Shown here in pieces: positions 32,813 to 39,761 of a stretch of 64,000 nucleotides of DNA (within the stretch, counting starts at the first letter, position 1; each line of letters starts with the position of its first letter). The DNA comes from UBA9659 sp965208605 (GTDB lineage Bacteria > Pseudomonadota > Gammaproteobacteria > Pseudomonadales > Azotimanducaceae), in the NCBI GenBank assembly GCA_965208605.1, contig OZ242345.1, forward strand, positions 124,001 to 188,000. The letters are read 5' to 3'. The notes under the pieces were generated by a model, which was not told the DNA's origin, did not search any database, and worked only from the letters and a program-made list of their open reading frames with translations. The translations under genes and the position numbers were made by a program.

Positions 32813-33841
32813 ATGCGCTCCATGAAGTATCTTGCGGGCTGGGCTGGGCTATTGACACTCGTCCTGACCGGGGGCATGGCCAGGATAGTACACCAGGAAA
32901 TGTCTCTGCGACCTGCCCTTGAAGCAGAACTCCTGTTTGAAATCCCACGAGGGGCGCATCTCAACTCGGTGATTCAGCGGCTGTCCCAGGCGGGGTTATT
33001 GGCGACAAAGCCTTTGGTATTCCAAGTCTATGCGCGTGCAACCGGCTATCGGGGTGCCATTCAAGCAGGAGAGTACAAGCTTGTCCCCGGTATGGATGGC
33101 TATGCGCTTTTGCACCGGTTCCGTACCGGTGAGGTGCATCATTACAAGATTACCTTCCCCGAAGGCTGGAGCCTTGCCGAATGGCGAGCGGCACTTGAGG
33201 CGAGTACCGAGTTACAGCATCTAGCCCCGCCGCTGTCTGATACTGCCCTCGCCGCTGCCTTGGGTATTCAAGGGGCACCCGAAGGCTGGTTCTATCCTGA
33301 CACTTATGCCTTCGTTAAGGGCGACCGGGATCTGGCTATTCTGCAACGTGCGCATGTGAAGATGAAACAAGTTCTGGAAGCGACATGGGATGAGGCTAGC
33401 CGGGAAGCCGCCTGGTCTATGGAAGCCCTCGCTGATCCTTATGCGGCCTTGATTCTTGCTTCCATGATCGAAAAGGAAACGGGCCATGCCCCAGACCGGG
33501 CAATCATTGCTAGTGTGTTTCATAACCGACTCCGGCGCGGCATGCGATTACAGTCCGACCCCACCGTCATCTATGGTCTTGCAGCATCTTATGCAGGCAA
33601 TCTCACCCGTCGGCACCTGAACACAGATAGCCCCTATAACACCTACACCCGCTCCGGCCTGCCGCCAACGCCCATCTGCGCCCCGGGCCCGGCCGCCATA
33701 AAGGCGGCCTTCTTCCCGGCAAGTAGCGACTATCTTTATTTTGTTGCTAAGGGTAATGGGCAGAGTTACTTTTCCAGCAGTTTGGATGAACATATTCTGG
33801 CAGTGCGGCGATACCAACAACAAACTCGGAAGCGCAACTAA
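32813..33841 (+). CDS. mltG: Endolytic murein transglycosylase
   Basis: 342 residues of the YceG family. One N-terminal membrane anchor (WAGLLTLVLTGGMARIV) is followed by a LysM-like segment (EIPRGAHLNSVIQRL) and the catalytic domain with the glutamate in ASMIEKETGHAPDR. It then has VFHNRLRRGMRLQSDPTVIYG and YNTYTRSGLPPTPI. It cuts nascent glycan strands and so sets chain length. Located between fabF and tmk as in E. coli. Confidence 0.95.
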   Translation: MRSMKYLAGWAGLLTLVLTGGMARIVHQEMSLRPALEAELLFEIPRGAHLNSVIQRLSQAGLLATKPLVFQVYARATGYRGAIQAGEYKLVPGMDGYALLHRFRTGEVHHYKITFPEGWSLAEWRAALEASTELQHLAPPLSDTALAAALGIQGAPEGWFYPDTYAFVKGDRDLAILQRAHVKMKQVLEATWDEASREAAWSMEALADPYAALILASMIEKETGHAPDRAIIASVFHNRLRRGMRLQSDPTVIYGLAASYAGNLTRRHLNTDSPYNTYTRSGLPPTPICAPGPAAIKAAFFPASSDYLYFVAKGNGQSYFSSSLDEHILAVRRYQQQTRKRN

Positions 33842-33900
33842 ACACACTAGATAAAAGCAGACTAGAATGAGCCACTCCAGATAGCAGGTAATAACGAGGT

Positions 33901-34557
33901 ATGACAACAACTAACAGCCGCGGCAAGTTCATCACCCTGGAAGGGGTGGAAGGGGTCGGCAAATCAACCTGTATTGAAGTGCTCAAGTCGGTGCTGGAGG
34001 CGGCGGGCAAGTCGGTGTTGATTACCCGTGAACCCGGGGGGACGCATGTGGGGGAAAGACTCAGGGAGATATTTCTTGATCGGGAAGGCACCCCCATGAC
34101 CGCCTATGCCGAGTTGTTGTTGCTCTTTGCAGCACGCACCCAGCATGTGGAGGAACTCATCGCCCCCGCCCTGGCAGCGGGCAGCTGGGTGGTTTGTGAC
34201 CGATTCACCGATTCCACCTATGCTTATCAAGGTGCTGGGCGGCACCTGCCCGTGGCTGACATCGCCCAGATAGAAGCCATGACCCTCGGTCAATTCCGAC
34301 CTGATCTGACCCTGCTGCTTGACCTGGATGCTAAGCAGGGCTTGGCAAGAGCAACCTCAGCTACCGCCGCCGACCGGCTTGAATCCGAGCAGGCTGAGTT
34401 TTTTGAGCGGGTGCGGCAGGCTTTTCTGCACCGCGCCCAGTCATCAGGAGCGGACAGTAGATATAGGCTGGTGGATGCGTCGCGCACCCGAGACGAGGTG
34501 CACCGCCATATTAAAGCGGTCATTCAGTTGTTCCTCCAGCAGACCGCTGAGGCCTAG
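33901..34557 (+). CDS. tmk: Thymidylate kinase
   Basis: 218 residues. P-loop EGVEGVGKSTCIEVL, DR motif CDRFTDSTYAYQGAGR, and LID region RLESEQAEFFERVRQAF. It phosphorylates dTMP to dTDP. Good start with cgaggt just upstream. Followed by holB after a short repeat that copies the holB start. Confidence 0.96.
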   Translation: MTTTNSRGKFITLEGVEGVGKSTCIEVLKSVLEAAGKSVLITREPGGTHVGERLREIFLDREGTPMTAYAELLLLFAARTQHVEELIAPALAAGSWVVCDRFTDSTYAYQGAGRHLPVADIAQIEAMTLGQFRPDLTLLLDLDAKQGLARATSATAADRLESEQAEFFERVRQAFLHRAQSSGADSRYRLVDASRTRDEVHRHIKAVIQLFLQQTAEA

Positions 34558-34560
34558 CGG

Positions 34561-34596
34561 CATGCCAAGCAGCGTGACAAGCAACATGCCAAGCAA
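34561..34596. repeat. Three-fold 12-bp repeat carrying the holB start codons
   Basis: catgccaagcag, cgtgacaagcaa and catgccaagcaa at 34561, 34573 and 34585. The two ATGs (34562, 34586) are in the same frame, so initiation could occur at either. Confidence 0.85.
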
Positions 34597-35581
34597 AGCA
34601 GAGCCCTTATATCCCTGGCAGGAAGCGCAGTTCCGGCAAATCATCCAGGTCACTCAGGAGGATCGCCTGCCGCATGCCCTCTTGCTCTGCGGACCTGCCC
34701 AGGTCGGTAAGGCACATTTTACCCGCCATCTGGTGCAATACCTCTTGTGTCAGGCACCCGCCGACCTCGCCTGTGGCAGTTGCGATGCTTGCCTGCTCAT
34801 CAAGGCGGGCACTCATCCCGATAGCAAACGCATTGGGCTGGTGGATTCAAAGCAAATCAAGGTTGAACAGATTCGAGAGATCCGTGATTGGGAAACCCAA
34901 ACCGCCAGTCAGGGGGGGCGCATGCTGTGTGTCATTGAGCCGGCTGAGGCCATGAACCATCAAGCCGCCAACGCCCTCTTAAAGAGTCTGGAAGAACCCA
35001 CTCCCGATACCCTGTTGATTTTGATTACCCATCAACCCGCCCGTCTTTTACCGACTATCCGCAGTCGCTGTCATCGGCTGGAGCTGCACCTGCCGGCCGC
35101 TCAGCAGGCAAGCGACTGGCTCGCCACAAGGCTTGACCTAAAGGCGGATGCCGAGGTGCTGCTGGAGATAGCAAGTGGTTCTCCGCTCCGGGTGCTCAAT
35201 GACATTGATGATGCCTTCTTGCAAAACCGTCAGTGCCTTGCCGAAGCCCTGCTTCCCCTGGCCCGGGGCAAGGCATCACCGCTGCAGCTGGCAACACAGC
35301 TGGCTAAGGAAAATGCGGTACAGCTGCTGGAAATTCTCTATAGCTTGATAGCAGATAGCCTGCAATATTCATTCGGCAGGGATAAAGTTGCTATTAAAAA
35401 CAAAGATTTACAGGGCATATTGAAAGAATATTCTGAACTTGTGTCGCCGGCACAACGCTTTTCTGTCTTAGATCGCATCATCCAGGCACTGGGCTATCTT
35501 GCCAGCACCGCCAATGCTAATCCGCAGATGTTATTGGAGCGGGTCCTGCATAACTCCGTCATTCCTGTCACCCCAGAGTGA
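34586..35581 (+). CDS. holB: DNA polymerase III delta-prime subunit
   Basis: 331 residues from ATG 34586 (an in-frame ATG at 34562 adds 8). YPWQEAQF is the typical beginning. It has a degenerate P-loop (CGPAQVGKAHF), zinc-type cysteines in CGSCDACLLIKAGTHPD, and the clamp-loader motifs NALLKSLEEPTPDTLLILIT and IRSRCHR. It helps load the sliding clamp. The final codons (NSVIPVTPE) and the stop are contributed by a dispersed palindromic element, so the original C-terminus was replaced or extended. pilZ, its usual neighbour, lies beyond an inserted ATPase gene. Confidence 0.93.
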   Translation: MPSKAEPLYPWQEAQFRQIIQVTQEDRLPHALLLCGPAQVGKAHFTRHLVQYLLCQAPADLACGSCDACLLIKAGTHPDSKRIGLVDSKQIKVEQIREIRDWETQTASQGGRMLCVIEPAEAMNHQAANALLKSLEEPTPDTLLILITHQPARLLPTIRSRCHRLELHLPAAQQASDWLATRLDLKADAEVLLEIASGSPLRVLNDIDDAFLQNRQCLAEALLPLARGKASPLQLATQLAKENAVQLLEILYSLIADSLQYSFGRDKVAIKNKDLQGILKEYSELVSPAQRFSVLDRIIQALGYLASTANANPQMLLERVLHNSVIPVTPE

Positions 35582-35650
35582 CGGGGGGGGGGTTGCCTTT
35601 GTTCCTCTGGATTCCCGGGGCAAGCCCGAGAGTGACGGGGAGCGACGAAC
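35548..35650. repeat. Palindromic element overlapping the holB 3' end
   Basis: Contains gtcattcctgtcaccccag, gagtgacgg followed by ten G (35583-35592), ggaatccagagga-type sequence in reverse, and gggcaagcccgagagtgacgg. Begins inside the holB frame and supplies its stop. The poly-G run is itself a slippage-prone tract. Confidence 0.8.
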
Positions 35651-35734
35651 CATCTTGTTGTGCTGGTAACGATAGGTGCTACCCTTCTTTCAGGAATTAG
35701 GCATAATAGTTGACGAACAACGAGGGTGCTCCCC

Positions 35735-36943
35735 ATGACATTGGATAAACGTTCAAGCCCATTTAAACCGGGGGCGGGTCTACTCCCGCCATATCTCGCG
35801 GGTCGAGAAAAAGAACAAGCGATTATCAGAGAAAAGATCGATGAACTAAGCGATGGTATCGCACCTTCCGACGACATACTCATGTATGGACCCAGGGGCA
35901 TGGGCAAAACAGCACTGCTAGGTTGGATCAAAGAGGAAGTCAACAAGGGCGACTCGAAAGATAATGCTATACGCACAAGTCGAGTAACTCCCGGAAAATT
36001 AACATCTCCGGCGGATATGTGGAATCAACTGCTGCCTGATAATTGGATAAGGCGTCGGCTGCCTAATAAAGTGAGAGCTTCAGTTATCGCTCTAGCCGCC
36101 ACTTGGGAAGCAAGAGGTACGTCCAATCAAGTGTTGGAAAGCGCCTTGATAAAAAAGTGCAACAAGCAGCCGTTGGTGTTTCTGGTAGATGAAGCCCATA
36201 CCATGGACCCGGATTTATGCCGTGGTTTGTTAAACCTGAGCCAAGTTGTCCGGGGAGAAGCACCTTTTTTGCTGGTCCTCGCGGGCACTCCCGGCCTTCG
36301 GGCTTTCCTTAACTCGGTGAACGCCAGCTTCAGTGAACGTTCTACGATGCTCGGTATTGGCCGACTAGGCGAAGAAGCCACTGCGGATGCTATAGAAAAG
36401 CCGCTCCAAGAAGACGGCATAACAATAGCCCCTGATGCACTGCAAAAAGTTGTGCAGGATAGCCAGCAATACCCCTACTTCATACAGCGATGGGGCAAAG
36501 CGCTTTGGGATGAAGCAAAGAGGACAAACTCAAATAGATTGACTGCCGAGCAGGTTGAGATTGTGGCACCTGCTATCGACAGTTTCAGACAAGACCTTTA
36601 TGCCGAGCGTCGTACAAAACTGCTTCGGGAAGGATTGTTGCCAGCCGCTTATGCAATTGCAGAGGCGTTTCAAGACACACAAAAATTCATAGAGGACGAC
36701 CTCGTTTTGTTAATCAAGGATACGCTACCCGCCGACAAGGCAGACGACCAACACGCAACAAGTGTATTACAGGCATTGATAAGCATGGATTTTGTCTGGC
36801 GTCCGCCGGGTACGACTTTACACGAGCCGGGTATTCCCAGCCTGATGACTCATGTTTTGAACAATCAACGCGAACTCAAACTAGATACATTTCGCACTTC
36901 TTCCAAAGAAAAAGATACTCAACCCTCCGACCCTGGCCGATAA
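35735..36943 (+). CDS. AAA+ ATPase of unknown function (paralogue of 51280-52449)
   Basis: 402 residues from ATG 35735 (ribosome-binding site gaggg at 35722). N-terminus FKPGAGLLPPYLAGREKEQ; Walker A YGPRGMGKTALL; Walker B PLVFLVDEAHTMD; sensor-like LVLAGTPGLRAFL. The C-terminal part looks like a winged-helix region ending LHEPGIPSLMTHVLN. The build recalls Orc1/Cdc6-like or AAA_16 ATPases. No nuclease or protease domain is visible, so its function is unknown. It interrupts the usual holB-pilZ pair and is bordered on both sides by palindromic elements, suggesting acquisition. A second copy lies 15 kb away on the other strand. Confidence 0.8.
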   Translation: MTLDKRSSPFKPGAGLLPPYLAGREKEQAIIREKIDELSDGIAPSDDILMYGPRGMGKTALLGWIKEEVNKGDSKDNAIRTSRVTPGKLTSPADMWNQLLPDNWIRRRLPNKVRASVIALAATWEARGTSNQVLESALIKKCNKQPLVFLVDEAHTMDPDLCRGLLNLSQVVRGEAPFLLVLAGTPGLRAFLNSVNASFSERSTMLGIGRLGEEATADAIEKPLQEDGITIAPDALQKVVQDSQQYPYFIQRWGKALWDEAKRTNSNRLTAEQVEIVAPAIDSFRQDLYAERRTKLLREGLLPAAYAIAEAFQDTQKFIEDDLVLLIKDTLPADKADDQHATSVLQALISMDFVWRPPGTTLHEPGIPSLMTHVLNNQRELKLDTFRTSSKEKDTQPSDPGR

Positions 36944-36997
36944 CAGTGAAAGCATATAGTCATACAACTCAATTCAATATCCAGCTTGCCCTCTTGC

Positions 36998-37150
36998 CGT
37001 CATTCTCGAGCTTGCTCGGGAATCCAGCATGGTGGCCTAAGCCGCCGCCTCGCGCCGTCATTCTCGAGCTTGCTCGGGAATCCAGTAAAAAAGAGTGTTG
37101 TGTTCCGATTTACCCCAATAACGGGATGGCTGTAATGACGGGGGGCGGCT
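36998..37150. repeat. Twin 30-bp element copies plus a 40-bp block shared with 52612-52652
   Basis: cgtcattctcgagcttgctc...aatccag occurs identically at 36998-37027 and 37056-37085. The following block gtaaaaaagagtgttgtgtt...taccc reappears, inverted and nearly identical, at 52612-52652 beside the second AAA+ gene. The rest of the 279-bp gap before pilZ shows no gene. Confidence 0.85.
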
Positions 37151-37222
37151 AGAGGTATAGTATCTGTGTAGTAGTGCTTCCCATAAATCGTCAACTTTTA
37201 CAGACATTCAGGAGTCCAACCC

Positions 37223-37576
37223 ATGATGAAATTGCAGCTCAGCGACCCGGCAGCACTGCATGACTGCTACATGCCATTTATTGAAAATGGCGGCCTCTTT
37301 ATCGCCAGCAGTGCTATCTCCAGCAGTGCTGTCTCTAGCAGTGCTGGGCAGCTTGATACCTACCGCCTCGGGGATGAGGTGCACCTGGCCTTGACGCTGA
37401 TGGATGAGCCGGAGGTCCTGTCCGTCCAGGGCAGGGTAGTCTGGGTGGCGGGTGCCAGTGTCAAAAATCCGCATCGCCCGGGCATAGGTATTCAGTTTAG
37501 TGACCCGGCCCAGGGGCTTAAAAACAAGATAGAAGGCTACCTCGCTGATTCCTCCGGGCAAACCGCCACCATGTGA
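37223..37576 (+). CDS. pilZ: PilZ-domain protein, type IV pilus type
   Basis: 117 residues. Short PilZ fold: MPFIENGGLFI, DEVHLALTLMDEP, VQGRVVWVAG and GIGIQFSD. It lacks the RxxxR motif needed for cyclic di-GMP, as expected for PilZ sensu stricto, which works with PilB and FimX in pilus assembly. In Pseudomonas-like genomes pilZ follows holB; here it is about 1.6 kb away. A three-fold 15-bp repeat (37307-37351) inserts SSAISSSAVSSSAG at the loop where canonical PilZ has a short turn. Ribosome-binding site aggag at 37210. No other pilus genes in view. Confidence 0.82.
   Translation: MMKLQLSDPAALHDCYMPFIENGGLFIASSAISSSAVSSSAGQLDTYRLGDEVHLALTLMDEPEVLSVQGRVVWVAGASVKNPHRPGIGIQFSDPAQGLKNKIEGYLADSSGQTATM
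37307..37351. repeat. Three-fold 15-bp in-frame repeat in pilZ
   Basis: agcagtgctatctcc, agcagtgctgtctct and agcagtgctgggcag at 37307, 37322 and 37337, encoding a serine-rich loop. Confidence 0.9.
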
Positions 37577-37613
37577 TGGGGGTGCCCGCGTGTCCGGTCA
37601 AAATACAGTCCGG

Positions 37614-38084
37614 TCAAAACACTTCTTCCAGCAAGCGATAGGGTGTTTCCCGCATGCCGATATGGAGATAGGTACTCAGCGCGCGTTGGTTGTCCTGTTC
37701 CACATAGAGTCTGATACCACAGCTGCGGGCATCCTCTCGGGCTAAGTCTTTCACTGTCTGATACATCTGGCTGAAGACCCCCTTGCCGCGGTGCTGCGGG
37801 TCAACATAGACACTCTGTATCCACCAGAAGAGACCATTCCGCCAGTCGCTCCATTCGTAGGTAATAGCCAGACAAGCGAGGACGGCAGCTGCCGGCTCCT
37901 CGGCCCTGGCATCACTGGCAACCAGGTAAAAGCCCAGGGTAGGGTCCTGCAACATCGACTTGACCCCCGCAACAAGCGTTTCCTCAGCCAGCGACTTGTC
38001 TTCTGTTTCCAGTGCCATCATCTGGTTCATCCGCGCGATGGCATCCGCCTGCTCAGGCACTGCGCTATGAATATTCAAGTGCAT
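37614..38084 (-). CDS. GNAT-family N-acetyltransferase
   Basis: 156 residues from ATG 38084. The acetyl-CoA motif is IQSVYVDPQHRGKGVFSQMY, followed by RLYVEQDNQRALSTYLHIGM, both typical of GNAT enzymes. The substrate is unknown. The start is set by the strongest ribosome-binding site noticed in the window (AGGAGG six bases upstream on the minus strand). Single gene, convergent with pilZ and divergent from the molybdenum hydroxylase operon. Confidence 0.9.
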   Translation of the reverse strand: MHLNIHSAVPEQADAIARMNQMMALETEDKSLAEETLVAGVKSMLQDPTLGFYLVASDARAEEPAAAVLACLAITYEWSDWRNGLFWWIQSVYVDPQHRGKGVFSQMYQTVKDLAREDARSCGIRLYVEQDNQRALSTYLHIGMRETPYRLLEEVF

Positions 38085-38090
38085 CAATCA

Positions 38091-38099
38091 CCTCCTCCC
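38091..38099 (-). promoter_or_regulatory. Strong Shine-Dalgarno site of the GNAT gene
   Basis: On the minus strand GGAGGAGGTGATTG precedes the ATG at 38084, a near-perfect anti-16S match with optimal spacing. It decides the start one codon downstream of a possible TTG. Confidence 0.8.
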
Positions 38100-38131
38100 T
38101 TTATAGTCCACTGACTCATCCATCCCACCCT

Positions 38132-38173
38132 GGCCCGTGACCCTTCTCGGGCTTGCCCCGGGAATCCAGTTAT
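38132..38173. repeat. Single palindromic-element copy
   Basis: cttctcgggcttgcc followed by ccgggaatccag, a family hairpin, between the GNAT gene and the Mo-hydroxylase operon. The remaining gap to 38295 holds loose ctaataaa repeats that resemble those at the end of the next gene. Confidence 0.7.
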
Positions 38174-38295
38174 TAAACCAGCGGCTTGCCGTGCTATTCT
38201 ATCCCGTTGCTACACCATCAAGCAGACGCTCTAATAAACGCACTAATAAAATAGCAACAACATAGCAGACACCCCATCAATATCCAGAGGCGACG

Positions 38296-39231
38296 ATGGT
38301 TTCAATTGTTTATGCGGCACCCACTTCTATCCCGGAAGCAGTGGGCTTACTTACTCAGGCGGATATGCCTGCCAACATACTCGCTGGCGGCACCGACCTG
38401 CTTATCCAAGCAAAATCTCAGGCGGGTAGTCCTGCCTCCCGACTTTTTGTTGATGTAAAAAAAATCAGCAGCATGACCCGCGCCGAGCTGACCCCTCAGG
38501 GTCTCGCACTAGGACCCTCCATGTCCTGTGCAGCATTTGCGGCACGTGATGAGCTCCGTGCGCTCTATCCCGGCCTGGTGGAAGCCGCCGCCCTGATCGG
38601 CTCCACCCAGATACAGGGGCGGGCGAGTCTGGGCGGCAACCTGTGTAATGCGTCCCCGGCTGCCGATGTCGTCCCCGCGTTGATTGCGCTGTCGGCAGAA
38701 GGGGTTATTGCTGGACCCCAGGGGGAAAGAAGAGTTGCCGTGGAAGATTTTGTCACTGGCGTAGGTAGCAACTGCATGCAGGAGGATGAACTGCTCAGCT
38801 TGCTCCGAGTACCCCGCCCCGACTCCCGCACCTCGGACGCCTATTTAAGATTTATCCCTCGTTCCGAGATGGACATAGCCGTGGTCGGTGCCGCGGTGAG
38901 TCTCAGCCTGGATGAGTCCGGTATTTGCCAAGCAGCAAGAGTCAGTATTGGGGCAGTAGCACCCACTGCCTTGTTGGTGCCCGAAGCCGCCGCCGCACTC
39001 ATCGGCACTGCTTTGGACGCTGCTGCTCTTGCCGCTGCTGCTAGTGCCGCAAGGGCCGCTGCTAGCCCCATATCAGATCGACGAGGCACGGCCGAGTATC
39101 GGCAACATCTGGTCGGCGTCCTGGTACAACGCGCCACTCGGATTGCCGCGGAACGCGTTGCTAATAAAACTGCTAATAAAACTGCTAATAAAACTGTTCA
39201 TCAATCTGCTAATAACACCGCTAATCAATAA
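38296..39231 (+). CDS. Molybdenum hydroxylase, FAD-binding M subunit (CoxM-type)
   Basis: 311 residues. FAD-binding motifs ANILAGGTDLLIQAKS and STQIQGRASLGGNLCNASPAADVVP are intact, followed by the CO-dehydrogenase-flavoprotein C-terminal domain. It passes electrons from the 2Fe-2S subunit to an acceptor. ATG with agagg upstream. The C-terminus is extended by a six-fold 12-bp repeat (ANKTANKTANKTV and onward) whose last unit contains the stop. First gene of an M-S-L operon with 25 bp to the S gene. Confidence 0.92.
   Translation: MVSIVYAAPTSIPEAVGLLTQADMPANILAGGTDLLIQAKSQAGSPASRLFVDVKKISSMTRAELTPQGLALGPSMSCAAFAARDELRALYPGLVEAAALIGSTQIQGRASLGGNLCNASPAADVVPALIALSAEGVIAGPQGERRVAVEDFVTGVGSNCMQEDELLSLLRVPRPDSRTSDAYLRFIPRSEMDIAVVGAAVSLSLDESGICQAARVSIGAVAPTALLVPEAAAALIGTALDAAALAAAASAARAAASPISDRRGTAEYRQHLVGVLVQRATRIAAERVANKTANKTANKTVHQSANNTANQ
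39160..39231. repeat. Six-fold 12-bp in-frame repeat at the end of the M-subunit gene
   Basis: gctaataaaact at 39160, 39172 and 39184, then three variants ending in gctaatcaataa at 39220. The unit contains an out-of-frame TAA; the last variant puts TAA in frame and ends the gene. Confidence 0.95.
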
Positions 39232-39256
39232 GCACACTACGCATACAGGAAACAAC

Positions 39257-39760
39257 ATGTCCAAAACTCAAGTCAGCACCAGCATTAACGCTCAACCCCA
39301 TGAGTTTCTCTGTGAACCCGGAGACACGTTGCTGCATGTGTTACGCAATGAGTTGCAGCTCACCGGCACTAAGGAAGGCTGCGGTACCGGTGACTGCGGT
39401 GCCTGTTCGGTCACCTTAAACGGCCGTCTGGTATGTGCTTGTCTGGTATTGGCGGTAGAGACGGCAGGCATGGAGGTCGGGACGATTGAAGGCATTGGGC
39501 ACCCGGGTGGTCTGGATCTGATACAGGAAAAGTTTTTGGAGCATGCTGCCTTACAGTGTGGCATCTGCACCCCCGGACTCATCGTCAGCACCAAGGCACT
39601 GCTGGATGAAAACCCCAATCCGACCGAAGAAGAAGCAAGATATTACCTCGCGGGCAATCTGTGTCGGTGTACCGGTTATGACAAGATTATCCGCGCGGTG
39701 ATGGACGCCGCTGCCACCAGACGCGCTACCACCAGACGCAAGGCCGAAGAAGGAGCCTGA
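39257..39760 (+). CDS. Molybdenum hydroxylase, 2Fe-2S S subunit (CoxS-type)
   Basis: 167 residues from ATG 39257 (agga upstream); longer frames upstream overlap the M gene. Plant-type 2Fe-2S cysteines in CGTGDCGACSVTLNGRLVCAC; second cluster in QCGICTPGLIVS and NLCRCTGYDKI. It relays electrons from the Mo site to FAD. The end is expanded by a 15-bp duplication (39710-39739), giving ATRRATTRRKA. Its stop is one base before the L-gene ATG. Confidence 0.95.
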   Translation: MSKTQVSTSINAQPHEFLCEPGDTLLHVLRNELQLTGTKEGCGTGDCGACSVTLNGRLVCACLVLAVETAGMEVGTIEGIGHPGGLDLIQEKFLEHAALQCGICTPGLIVSTKALLDENPNPTEEEARYYLAGNLCRCTGYDKIIRAVMDAAATRRATTRRKAEEGA

Positions 39761-39761
39761 A

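Noticed and set aside
34319..34561. Upstream extension of holB
   Set aside because: Lies within tmk in another frame; HolB homology starts near 34586.
39160..39231. CRISPR array
   Set aside because: Units are 12 bp, contiguous and without spacers; no cas genes anywhere in the window. The same holds for the other tandem repeats.
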